Positions 57,236 through 64,000 of a DNA stretch of 64,000 bases are shown here, piece by piece (the stretch's first letter is position 1; each line of letters begins with the position of its first letter). The notes under the pieces are model-generated. The model worked only from the letters and a program-made list of their open reading frames with translations, was not told the DNA's origin and made no database searches. This stretch comes from Sphingobium boeckii. GTDB taxonomy: Bacteria > Pseudomonadota > Alphaproteobacteria > Sphingomonadales > Sphingomonadaceae. The DNA is taken from assembly GCF_014199215.1 (NCBI RefSeq), contig NZ_JACIJC010000001.1, positions 932,001 through 996,000 on the forward strand, given 5' to 3'. Both the position numbers and the translations under genes were made by a program.

Positions 57236-57787
57236 TGAACCGCTCCGCGTCTACCGGAGGCATTGGGTTGTGAGTCACGCTGCTTTATCGATGTTGTCCG
57301 CGGCAGCATAATATTGATATTCGGCTTCGGCAGGCGGGATGTTGCCGATGGGTTCCAGCAGACGACGATGTTGAACCAATCGACCCATTCGAGGGTCGCG
57401 TATTTCACCGCTTCGAAGGATCGCCACGGCCCACGCCTGTGGATCACCTCTGCTTTATAAAGGCCGTTGATAGTCTCGGCCAAAGCATTGTCGTAGCTGT
57501 CGCCGACGCTGCCAACCGAGGGCTCGATCCCGGCCTCGGCGAGGCGTTCGATGTACTTGATGGACACGTATTGCGAGCCACGATCGCTATGATGGATCAG
57601 GCCAGCCCGATGGGTCGGCCGGCGATCGTGAAGCGCCGGTTCCAAGGCATCGAGGACGAAGCTGGCATGCGCCGTCCTGCTGGCCCGCCAGCCGACGATG
57701 CGCCGAGCATCGGTATCGATGACGAAGGCAACGTAAACGAACCCCGCCCAGGTCGCGACGTGGGTGAAGTCCGACACCCAGAACATG
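57236..57787 (-). mobile_element. IS3-family element remnant (truncated, frameshifted OrfB transposase)
   Basis: The minus strand encodes most of the DDE domain: first Asp in WVSDFTHVATWAG, second Asp in HHSDRGSQY, and Glu in SYDNALAETINGLYKAEV. Homology begins abruptly at about 57787 with no HTH or N-terminal part. Near 57371 one C is missing from an expected TTCAACCATCG, shifting the frame; with it restored the protein would end HRRLLEPIGNIPPAEAEYQ, then YYAAADNIDKAA and a stop at 57275. A likely right-end inverted repeat (TGAACCGCTCCGCGTCTACC) begins at 57236. The left end is gone, so the element is dead. Confidence 0.85.
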
Positions 57788-57845
57788 AGCGATGTCTGTC
57801 CATCGTAACGGTCGCACTTCGACCCATGCCAGACGCTCAGCGCCC

Positions 57846-57896
57846 AATTTCCGATCCCTAGCAGCAGACATTCCGCTTTTCCGGCAGCTGTCGACC
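57846..57896 (+). repeat. Dispersed repeat, degenerate copies
   Basis: Contains TTTCCGATCCCTAGCAGCAG, ACATTCCGCTTTTCCGGCAG and CTGTCGACC. A further partial copy follows at about 57905-57965 (CGCTCAGCGTCCAATATTCG). They fill the gap between the truncated IS3 end and the methyltransferase gene, so the IS may have been cut at a repeat. Confidence 0.55.
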
Positions 57897-57968
57897 CCTA
57901 TCACCCGCTCAGCGTCCAATATTCGATCGCCAGGTGCAATCCGTCCGCTTTCTCAACTTGGCTGCATG

Positions 57969-58814
57969 TTAGACGGCCTGCTGTTGCAGCGTCTCAAGGC
58001 TCATAGAAGGGTGAGGGTAGCGAAATTCATTCATCGCCATTGGGAGAACGAAACCCTCAGGTGAGCCTGCGACGAAATAATTGCCGTGATATTGATCCGG
58101 ACTCGTGCGGAAGTCATGCTCACCATAAGCTTCGCCGATGGGGGCATAATTGAGGTCGAGGCCGAAAACGGCGTAGAGGGCCATATCGACAAAGTTCATA
58201 TATTTTGCGTGGCCGCGCAGGTGAGTGTCCTGAACGATGATCGCGTGCACTTTTTCTGCGACATAAGACAGCGAGGCCATGTCCTTCACGACCTGCGAAA
58301 ACTGATGGTCGCCATCGTGATGGATGATGCACTGCGCAGGCTCGTGCGAGAGAATGTTGGAGACGTACGCCGGCAGATCACCATGGAACATGCGTACGCG
58401 CCCGATCGCTTCTGGATGAGTCCGACGGATCCGCTCATACGCAAAATGCAGGCAGCGGTCATCGATATCTACGAGATCAAGGTCGAAATCGAAAGCCTGA
58501 ACACAGCCCCCCAATATGGCCGATGCACCACCCATAAATACACCAACTTCGACGACTCGATTGAACTCACCATTGAAGTCCCGCAACGCATTTACGATGT
58601 CGAAATAGTATTTGGCCGAACATTGATCCTCATAAGGAATGTCCAACTGGTTCAAGCGATGGGCAATTCGGTCGAAAATTCGACTGCGGCCCATATAGGC
58701 GTCCCAGTCGCGTTCAGCGCGATACCCGCCGAGGATAGGGATGCCCATTTTCTGGTTAGGGTCAGCCAATTCTTTCAATCGATCGTCGGGATCGATGAAG
58801 GTGCCGAAAGTCAT
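57969..58814 (-). CDS. Class I SAM-dependent methyltransferase-like protein (CmcI/Methyltransf_24 type)
   Basis: A 281-residue protein. After a ~75-residue lead the Rossmann domain starts with VVEVGVFMGGASAILGGC, then LDLVDIDDRCLHFAYERI and VRMFHGDLPAYVSN; the sequence CIIHHDGDHQFSQVVKDM and IVQDTHLRG are like the cephalosporin-hydroxylase/small-molecule or sugar methyltransferase group with metal-binding His and Asp. The acceptor is unknown. GGA eight bases before the ATG at 58814 favours it over 58820. It is an isolated gene in the accessory segment flanked by repeat copies. Confidence 0.75.
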   Translation of the reverse strand: MTFGTFIDPDDRLKELADPNQKMGIPILGGYRAERDWDAYMGRSRIFDRIAHRLNQLDIPYEDQCSAKYYFDIVNALRDFNGEFNRVVEVGVFMGGASAILGGCVQAFDFDLDLVDIDDRCLHFAYERIRRTHPEAIGRVRMFHGDLPAYVSNILSHEPAQCIIHHDGDHQFSQVVKDMASLSYVAEKVHAIIVQDTHLRGHAKYMNFVDMALYAVFGLDLNYAPIGEAYGEHDFRTSPDQYHGNYFVAGSPEGFVLPMAMNEFRYPHPSMSLETLQQQAV

Positions 58815-58966
58815 GCTCATATCCTGCTAATTACCATGACGCGCTACTCTAAAAATGGTTAACAATGTCTTGGCGTCAATTCGCGGAGACCAAATTATAA
58901 GCGACGCCTCCCCAAGTTGAATTAGCAGGGCCGCCGCAGTCGACCGCTATTGGACGCTCAGCAGTG

Positions 58967-59017
58967 GATTTTTGGACCCTAGGAGCCAACCGTCTGCTAA
59001 TTCAGCGGATGTCGACC
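58967..59017 (+). repeat. Dispersed repeat, copy
   Basis: GATTTTTGGACCCTAGGAGC, CAACCGTCTGCTAATTC and AGCGGATGTCGACC follow the common order closely. It sits between the methyltransferase and the AbiJ-like gene. Confidence 0.65.
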
Positions 59018-59168
59018 AAAAATGGAGATTTAGCGTATTGGTTGGGAACGACCGGTCGGTGGAAATGCACCATTCGAAATTTGAGGAGCCAGGCGTTCGA
59101 CCGTTCCGACAGACGCTGCTCACAACATGCTGTCGCAGAACCCGCATTCCATGTAGCTGTCCGATATC

Positions 59169-60002
59169 ATGCCCGCCAATGCAGACTCGAGACCACAAAT
59201 AAGCCCGGCAGACATGCAGATCGTTGAGCACGTTCTGAACATGAAAGGCGGCTATGTATTGGATTTTAGCGACCGCACCTTTGACGAATTCATCGCTCAT
59301 GAGGTGGGGATTGACGCAACGGCTCCACGCTTTTCCGAAGATGGTGGGTCAAAGGCAAAACGGTTGAGGCGCATCCTCCCATCACTCGCGGCTGGCCAGC
59401 AGGCGAGAATGCTGCGGGCTTTTTTGGATTATCGTGACAGCCCCGCTCGCGATAGCCGCGTGGACTTGCTTGATGATGAGTGGCGACAATCATATGAGAA
59501 AATCATTCGAGGCTTGGAAAAGCAGGTCACAGATGCCGACAACACATATGCTGCTAGTTCCTGGACGGGAGTCCGTACTATACGTGAACAGGTCGCCATC
59601 GTCCGTGGCCTAGCTCCTGTCACGCTCAGAGAGATTGATGTCCTTGCCGATCTGATCGAAAGTAAGCGGTTTAACGATCCCATCACAGCCGACGCCGTTC
59701 AATGTTTGCGCGACCTTCACCGACAATTAGGTGATTTGATAGATGCAATTGATCGCGGCAATATGACCCGCGCTGCGGTCGAGGCGATCGAAGCGAACCG
59801 TGAGAAATTGACTCATTACGTAAAGCAGGGAGCAAAGCTAACGATGGTGGCGCCAGCGATGACGTTCGGCATCATGCACCTCCTCGCTTGGCTGTCCGGT
59901 GTGCCTATCGACAGCACAATTGTTTCAACCGTGTACGGTTCTGTCGTCGGCGTCGACGTCCTAACAGCATTTACGAAGAAATCGAGCCTAGCGGGGACGT
60001 AG
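59169..60002 (+). CDS. AbiJ-type N-terminal domain protein with C-terminal membrane helices (putative phage defence)
   Basis: A 277-residue protein. Residues ~25-100 (MKGGYVLDFSDRTFDEFIAH, GSKAKRLRRILPSLAAGQQA, RMLRAFLDYRD) match, from memory, the N-terminal domain that precedes effector domains in AbiJ-like abortive-infection proteins. A helical middle follows, and the C-terminus has two hydrophobic helices (MTFGIMHLLAWLSGV and STIVSTVYGSVVGVDVL). A sensor plus membrane-active effector is a plausible layout, but the assignment rests on recall. The start is uncertain: ATG at 59169 or at 59214, neither with a strong ribosome site. Confidence 0.55.
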   Translation: MPANADSRPQISPADMQIVEHVLNMKGGYVLDFSDRTFDEFIAHEVGIDATAPRFSEDGGSKAKRLRRILPSLAAGQQARMLRAFLDYRDSPARDSRVDLLDDEWRQSYEKIIRGLEKQVTDADNTYAASSWTGVRTIREQVAIVRGLAPVTLREIDVLADLIESKRFNDPITADAVQCLRDLHRQLGDLIDAIDRGNMTRAAVEAIEANREKLTHYVKQGAKLTMVAPAMTFGIMHLLAWLSGVPIDSTIVSTVYGSVVGVDVLTAFTKKSSLAGT

Positions 60003-60354
60003 GATAAACAATGGTTTCGGTGTAAAGTCTCGGCGGCCATATCAGAGGAGCTCCAGTAGGCATTGGCGCTACGTGCACGCACATTTCGACATCGGCGGAA
60101 CCACAAGCAATTGGCCAAATTCAATCTCAAACGGATTGATTTCCAAAAAAAAATCATTCCGACAGAACTGAACAGGCAGTGGCCCAGCGACCGGGGGGGC
60201 GCCCTTTTCATGTTTAACTTCATTCCGACAAATACCTGACGCTAGTAAGAAGACGGCGCGCGCCGCTTGACGCCTGTTTAGAAAGATGCCCTATATCCCG
60301 CAGGGATTGAGGGCCTCTCGTCTTTGAAAGTGATATCTTTCACGCGGAGGTCCA
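60003..60354. other. Intergenic region, no gene seen
   Basis: About 350 bases. A GGAGG site at its right end belongs to the small gene at 60355. Nothing else recognised. Confidence 0.35.
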
Positions 60355-60525
60355 ATGTTTAATCGAGAACCACCATCAGACCAATTGGAAATGGTCGCGG
60401 CTTTTATTCGGGCAAAGCGCTACAAAAGTGCACTGGTAGTTGCGGCTCTTAATAGCCGGGCAACAATTCCGCTTGGAACCGGCATGCTGGCGCTGGCCGG
60501 AATTCTAACTCAATCTTTCGTATAG
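60355..60525 (+). CDS. Small hypothetical protein, 56 residues, possible membrane helix
   Basis: The ATG at 60355 has GGAGG four bases upstream. The product begins MFNREPPSDQLEMVAAFIRA, then KRYKSALVVAALNSRATIPL and a hydrophobic end (GTGMLALAGILTQSFV) that could be a membrane helix. No family recognised; the good ribosome site is the main support. It lies between the AbiJ-like gene and the AAA ATPase. Confidence 0.45.
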   Translation: MFNREPPSDQLEMVAAFIRAKRYKSALVVAALNSRATIPLGTGMLALAGILTQSFV

Positions 60526-60558
60526 ATTTACCGAGAACATGAAAAAACGGGATAAACG

Positions 60559-60632
60559 ACCCTTTGTTGCCATTCAGCCGCCGATTTTCGATCCCCAGGA
60601 GCCGACCGTCTGCTATTCCGGCGGGTGTCGAC
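60559..60632 (+). repeat. Dispersed ~75-bp repeat, reference copy
   Basis: The most complete copy: GACCCTTTGTTGCCATTCAG, CCGCCGATTTTCGAT, CCCCAGGAGCCGACCGTC, TGCTATTCCGGCGGG and TGTCGACC. It shares long identical stretches with the copies at 12951, 13908, 47989 and 58967. It ends about 200 bases before the AAA ATPase gene. Confidence 0.7.
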
Positions 60633-60838
60633 CATTACAGGCTATTCAACGGTGAGGCCATAAACGGCTGGTTTTACCAATTGCTGTCGTTCGTCGAGCG
60701 GCTGGCTGTCTATCGCAACGAGAGGCTGTTCATCTTGATTGATGACAGGAGCTACGAGGCAAGGCGCGCACCGCCCGAACGTTCGGACTTGCGAATTGAG
60801 AAGTTGACAATGACTATGCCAACGCATGAACTCCGACT

Positions 60839-63136
60839 ATGGGGATCATAAAGAACATCAAGTCGCTGCAGGGAATGGGGATATACGCAGACCGCGGCGT
60901 TCGCTCGCCCTCCCTCCAGTTCCGCCGCTACAATCTCGTCTACGGTTTCAATGGGTCGGGCAAGAGCACGCTGTCTCGCCTCTTCGCGAGTCTCGAGGCC
61001 GGCGGACCGCACCCCAAGCTCCCCGCGGGCGGCACATTCGAGGTAGAGCTTGACGATGGCACAGCGTTCGGATGCCCTATCAATCCCATCGGCCTCGAGC
61101 AGCGGCTGCTGGTCTTCAACTCGGACTACATCGAGCAGAACCTGCAATGGGCCGCAGGGCGCGCGAACCCTGTGTTCTACATCGGCGCGGACCAGGCTGA
61201 AGCCGCTAACGAGCTGACGAAGGTCGAAGGCGACATCATCCAGGCGGATGCAAAGAGGGATACCGCATCCGCGACAGAGAAGGCAGCGGAGAAGACGTTC
61301 GCCAACTATAAGAAGGAGCGCGCGAAGTCGGTCGCATCCCGCCTCCACCTCGGCAGCCGCAAGTACGAGGCGCCGGCTCTTGCTAAGGACTACGAGACCT
61401 GGAAAGCCGACGATCGGCCCGCGCTCACGGACGACGAATTGAAGGCGGCTGAGGACACACGCCGGCTCGACGAGCCAATGCCGCGCCTCGAATCCATGTC
61501 GTTCGACAAAACGACTATCGAGACGGCCTACCGCTTCATCGCCGACGTCTGTGGCCAGTCGTTGGCGACGGTCGCGCTCGAGGAGGTGAAGCAGTATCCC
61601 GACATGCTGCTTTGGCTGAAGCACGGGCACGAATACCATGAAGCCCACGGGATTGCCGACTGCCTCCTATGCGGCAATGCGATATCGGCCGAGCGCCGCG
61701 CGCTCCTCGCCGCCGCCCTCGACGACAAGGTCGATCAGTTCGTCGCGCGTCTGAAGAAAACGGCTGAGCGGCTGAGCGACCTGATCGACACATCGACCCG
61801 GCTTGGCGCCCAGCTACCTGCCCCGGACGACCTGGCAACGGAGTTGCGGGCCGCTTTCAAGGAAGTCCGGGAGAATGTGTCGAAGGACGTGCGCCTGCTC
61901 GCGAAGCAGCTCAGCACGCTGCAGACCGTCCTCTCCGCCAAGTTGGAGCGTCCGGCGACACCCGCCGATATGAAGGACGTCGCCTCAGAGACGGAGGTCC
62001 TCGCAACCGCGGAGAGGCTTGCTGCGGGCGTTGCGACCGTCAACGAAGCCATCGTAGCCCACAACCAGGCAGTCACCGATTTCGCGAAGCGCAAGGATGC
62101 CGCCGAGAACTCGATACGGCGGCACTTCATCGTCGACTGCCGCGATGACTACGCGAAGGCCGCTAAGGACCTCGACGAAGCGACAGACAAGCTGAAAATC
62201 GAGACCGACAACGCGGCGGCGTTGCGAGAGAAGGCGCGCGAGTTGCGCCTGCGGATAAGGACCCATGGACCTGCCGCCGGCGTGATCAACAAGCTGATCG
62301 CGGCTTACCTCGGACACGGCGAGCTGACGATCAATCCCGTAGACGAGGGCTACGAGCTCCAGCGGCACGGCGCGCCGATCACCGGCGCCCCGAGCGAAGG
62401 TGAGAAGACCGCTATCGCGATCTCCTACTTCTTGTCATCCATCGAGGCAGACAATCGGAAACTAAAGGACGTAATCGTGGTCGTCGACGATCCGGTGTCG
62501 AGCCTGGACACAAAGGCTCTTAATTTCGCGTGCTCTCTAGTGAAAACCCGGCTGGAGAAGGCCGCTCAAGTGTTTATCCTCACCCACAACCTTCAGTGCA
62601 TGAATGAGTTCAGGAAGGCTTGGAAAGGCAGGGTGCGTCCCCCTGAAGGCAAGGAGCCGACCGGCACCTTCCTATTCATTGACGTTACTATTCCAGAAGG
62701 ACAGCATCGGCGCTCGTCGATCATCATCGAGATGTCGAAGCTGCTCAGGGAGTATGACTCAGAGTATCATTTCCTGTTCAGCCATATACTCCGGTTTGTG
62801 GAGCAGCCGGATGCCTACGACGATCACGGCTACATGATTCCCAACGTGATCCGACGGGTGCTAGACGTGTTCTTGGCGTTCAAGTGCCCGGGTGGCGGTG
62901 GACTGCCCAGTCAGCTCGACAAGCTGTGCACCGACTATTCGGTCCTCGACCGCGAGAGGCTAGCCGCACTCGATCGCCTTGCCCAGGTCGAATCCCACTC
63001 TGACAACATCGACGACTTACTGTCTTTCTCGACCATGACCTTGGAGGAAACGAAGGGAGCGGCGGCCACGCTGTTCGACATGATCGAAAAAGTCGATTCC
63101 AAGCATCTTGAGCGCCTGAAGAACCTTTGTCGTTAA
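60839..63136 (+). CDS. AAA_13/RloC-like ATPase with coiled coil and zinc-hook motif (putative defence)
   Basis: A 765-residue SMC/ABC-type ATPase split by a long coiled coil. Walker A is at residues 36-44 (GFNGSGKST), a CxxC hook at 275-278 (CLLCGN) between two coiled stretches, the ABC signature at about 519 (SEGEKTAIAISYFL) and Walker B at about 546-556 (IVVVDDPVSSLD), followed by a His switch (FILTHN). The C-terminal AAA_13 part has NVIRRVLDVF and VESHSDN, positions where PrrC/RloC anticodon nucleases carry their Arg-x3-Glu and His; here Asp replaces Glu. RloC nucleases cleave tRNA after DNA damage. Nuclease activity is therefore possible but unproven. Confidence 0.75.
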   Translation: MGIIKNIKSLQGMGIYADRGVRSPSLQFRRYNLVYGFNGSGKSTLSRLFASLEAGGPHPKLPAGGTFEVELDDGTAFGCPINPIGLEQRLLVFNSDYIEQNLQWAAGRANPVFYIGADQAEAANELTKVEGDIIQADAKRDTASATEKAAEKTFANYKKERAKSVASRLHLGSRKYEAPALAKDYETWKADDRPALTDDELKAAEDTRRLDEPMPRLESMSFDKTTIETAYRFIADVCGQSLATVALEEVKQYPDMLLWLKHGHEYHEAHGIADCLLCGNAISAERRALLAAALDDKVDQFVARLKKTAERLSDLIDTSTRLGAQLPAPDDLATELRAAFKEVRENVSKDVRLLAKQLSTLQTVLSAKLERPATPADMKDVASETEVLATAERLAAGVATVNEAIVAHNQAVTDFAKRKDAAENSIRRHFIVDCRDDYAKAAKDLDEATDKLKIETDNAAALREKARELRLRIRTHGPAAGVINKLIAAYLGHGELTINPVDEGYELQRHGAPITGAPSEGEKTAIAISYFLSSIEADNRKLKDVIVVVDDPVSSLDTKALNFACSLVKTRLEKAAQVFILTHNLQCMNEFRKAWKGRVRPPEGKEPTGTFLFIDVTIPEGQHRRSSIIIEMSKLLREYDSEYHFLFSHILRFVEQPDAYDDHGYMIPNVIRRVLDVFLAFKCPGGGGLPSQLDKLCTDYSVLDRERLAALDRLAQVESHSDNIDDLLSFSTMTLEETKGAAATLFDMIEKVDSKHLERLKNLCR

Positions 63137-63225
63137 CTGCTTAACGGCGGCAATTGCTGTTGCATGATGCTTGTAAAAGTACACTGGATGGGGCCTCATT
63201 GTCGGTACCCCGGGGATAAGTATTG

Positions 63226-64000
63226 ATGAACGACTTTCGTTTTCTACACGCCGCCGATATCCATCTCGACAGCCCGCTCCGTGGCCTGTCGCGATACGAG
63301 GGGATGCCGGAGGACGAAATCCGCAGCGCGACCCGGGCTGCCTTCGACAATCTCATCCAGCGGGCCGTCGACGAGGCCGTCGACTTCGTATTGATCGCCG
63401 GAGACATTTTCGACGGCGATTGGAAGGATATGGGTACTGGGCTCTACTTCGCCCGCGCCATGGGGCGACTCAACCAAGCTGACATCCCGGTCTTCCTCCT
63501 CTCGGGCAACCACGACGCGGAGTCGGTGCTAACCCGCAGCATACCTTGGCCGCCGAATGTGAGGCTTTTCGGGACGAAGCGGCCCGAGACCCACACGCTT
63601 CCTGACCTCGCGGTCGCGGTGCACGGACAGAGCTTCGCGACGCCTGCTGTGACAGACAACCTCGTGCTCGCTTACCCCGACGCGACCGACTACCACTTCA
63701 ACATCGGGATGCTCCACACCGCCCTGGCAGGCCGGCAGGGGCACGCCGCGTACGCCCCGTGCAGCCTCGAAGATCTCAAGTCTAAGCACTACGACTACTG
63801 GGCGCTCGGCCATGTCCACGAGCACGAGATCGTCTGCGAGGACCCGCACGTCGTGTTCCCCGGCAACACGCAGGGACGCACGATCCGCGAGACCGGTCCG
63901 AAGGGTGCCGTGATCGTGACGGTCGGGGATGCGCAGGTCGTCACCATCGAGCGCGTCGAGCTCGACGTGCTGCGTTGGGCGCGCGTCGAGGTGGACTGTA
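63226..64000 (+). CDS. YhaO/SbcD (Mre11)-like DNA repair exonuclease, N-terminal part (runs off window)
   Basis: 258 codons are visible before the right edge. The calcineurin-like nuclease motifs of the Mre11/SbcD group are all present: LHAADIHLDSPL (Asp11, His13), IAGDIFDGDW, LLSGNHDAES, GMLHTALAG and ALGHVHEHEI. The LDSPL and the absence of an SbcD-type start favour the YhaO branch, which usually pairs with a YhaN-type AAA ATPase encoded just downstream. The ATG at 63226 follows GGGGATAAG. It lies 89 bases after the zinc-hook ATPase gene, so a joint role in DNA-end processing or defence is plausible. Confidence 0.88.
   Translation, partial: MNDFRFLHAADIHLDSPLRGLSRYEGMPEDEIRSATRAAFDNLIQRAVDEAVDFVLIAGDIFDGDWKDMGTGLYFARAMGRLNQADIPVFLLSGNHDAESVLTRSIPWPPNVRLFGTKRPETHTLPDLAVAVHGQSFATPAVTDNLVLAYPDATDYHFNIGMLHTALAGRQGHAAYAPCSLEDLKSKHYDYWALGHVHEHEIVCEDPHVVFPGNTQGRTIRETGPKGAVIVTVGDAQVVTIERVELDVLRWARVEVDC

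Noticed and set aside
57586-57919. Frames at the left end of the IS3 remnant read as new genes
   Set aside because: They are out-of-frame reads of transposase DNA and repeat sequence.

Overview
The window looks like chromosomal DNA of a sphingomonad (Alphaproteobacteria, order Sphingomonadales). The evidence is high GC, two exported proteins ending in the PEPxxWA-CTERM sorting tail common in that group, two TonB-dependent receptors inside catabolic clusters, a NodT-type outer-membrane efflux lipoprotein, a free-standing BLUF protein and a sigma/anti-sigma/S8-protease locus. This is inferred from gene content; no rRNA or tRNA gene was seen.

Layout. 1-6.5 kb: the tail of one PhoD-like phosphatase and a complete second copy, an enolase-superfamily enzyme, a PliG-like lysozyme-inhibitor homologue, two membrane proteins and a PEPxxWA-CTERM protein. 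6.5-9.5 kb: a sigma factor and a Ser/Thr kinase in one operon. 10-13.8 kb: a BLUF photoreceptor, three tiny proteins, an MBL-fold hydrolase and a YdeI/OmpD-associated protein. 14-14.7 kb: a catalytic-domain-only tyrosine recombinase. 15.1-27.1 kb: a catabolic island made of a membrane LytTR regulator, a TonB receptor, a Tat-exported flavin amine oxidase, a c-type cytochrome, a cysteine-less FGE/PvdO-like protein, an MFS symporter, a two-subunit molybdenum hydroxylase and a methyltransferase. 27.1-28 kb: decayed gene remnants. 28-34.4 kb: a tripartite RND drug-efflux system with a TetR regulator and two matching operators. 34.5-39.1 kb: a cysteine-cluster protein, a Gly/Ala/Ser-rich secreted protein, an S8 protease and a divergent ECF sigma/anti-sigma pair. 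39.1-41.6 kb: mostly non-coding, with a recombinase relic and a second PEPxxWA-CTERM gene. 41.7-47.9 kb: a Czc-type heavy-metal efflux operon. 48.3-57 kb: a second catabolic island with an HpcH/HpaI aldolase, an NTF2-like protein, an MFS transporter, an AraC regulator, two RraA-like proteins, a TonB receptor and a nitrilase-superfamily amidase. 57.2-64 kb: an accessory segment with an IS3 remnant, a methyltransferase, an AbiJ-like protein, a zinc-hook AAA ATPase and the start of a YhaO/SbcD-type nuclease.

How the genes fit together. In the first island the receptor would import a substrate and the Tat-exported enzymes with the cytochrome would oxidise it in the periplasm. The LytTR regulator is divergent from the receptor, and a 15-bp motif recurs in front of both transcription units. 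In the second island the amidase, aldolase and RraA-like proteins suggest hydrolysis followed by carbon-carbon cleavage, although both RraA-like proteins lack the arginine of the HMG/CHA aldolase motif. The right end has the composition of a defence or DNA-repair island. Degenerate copies of a roughly 75-bp repeat sit at many boundaries between these modules.
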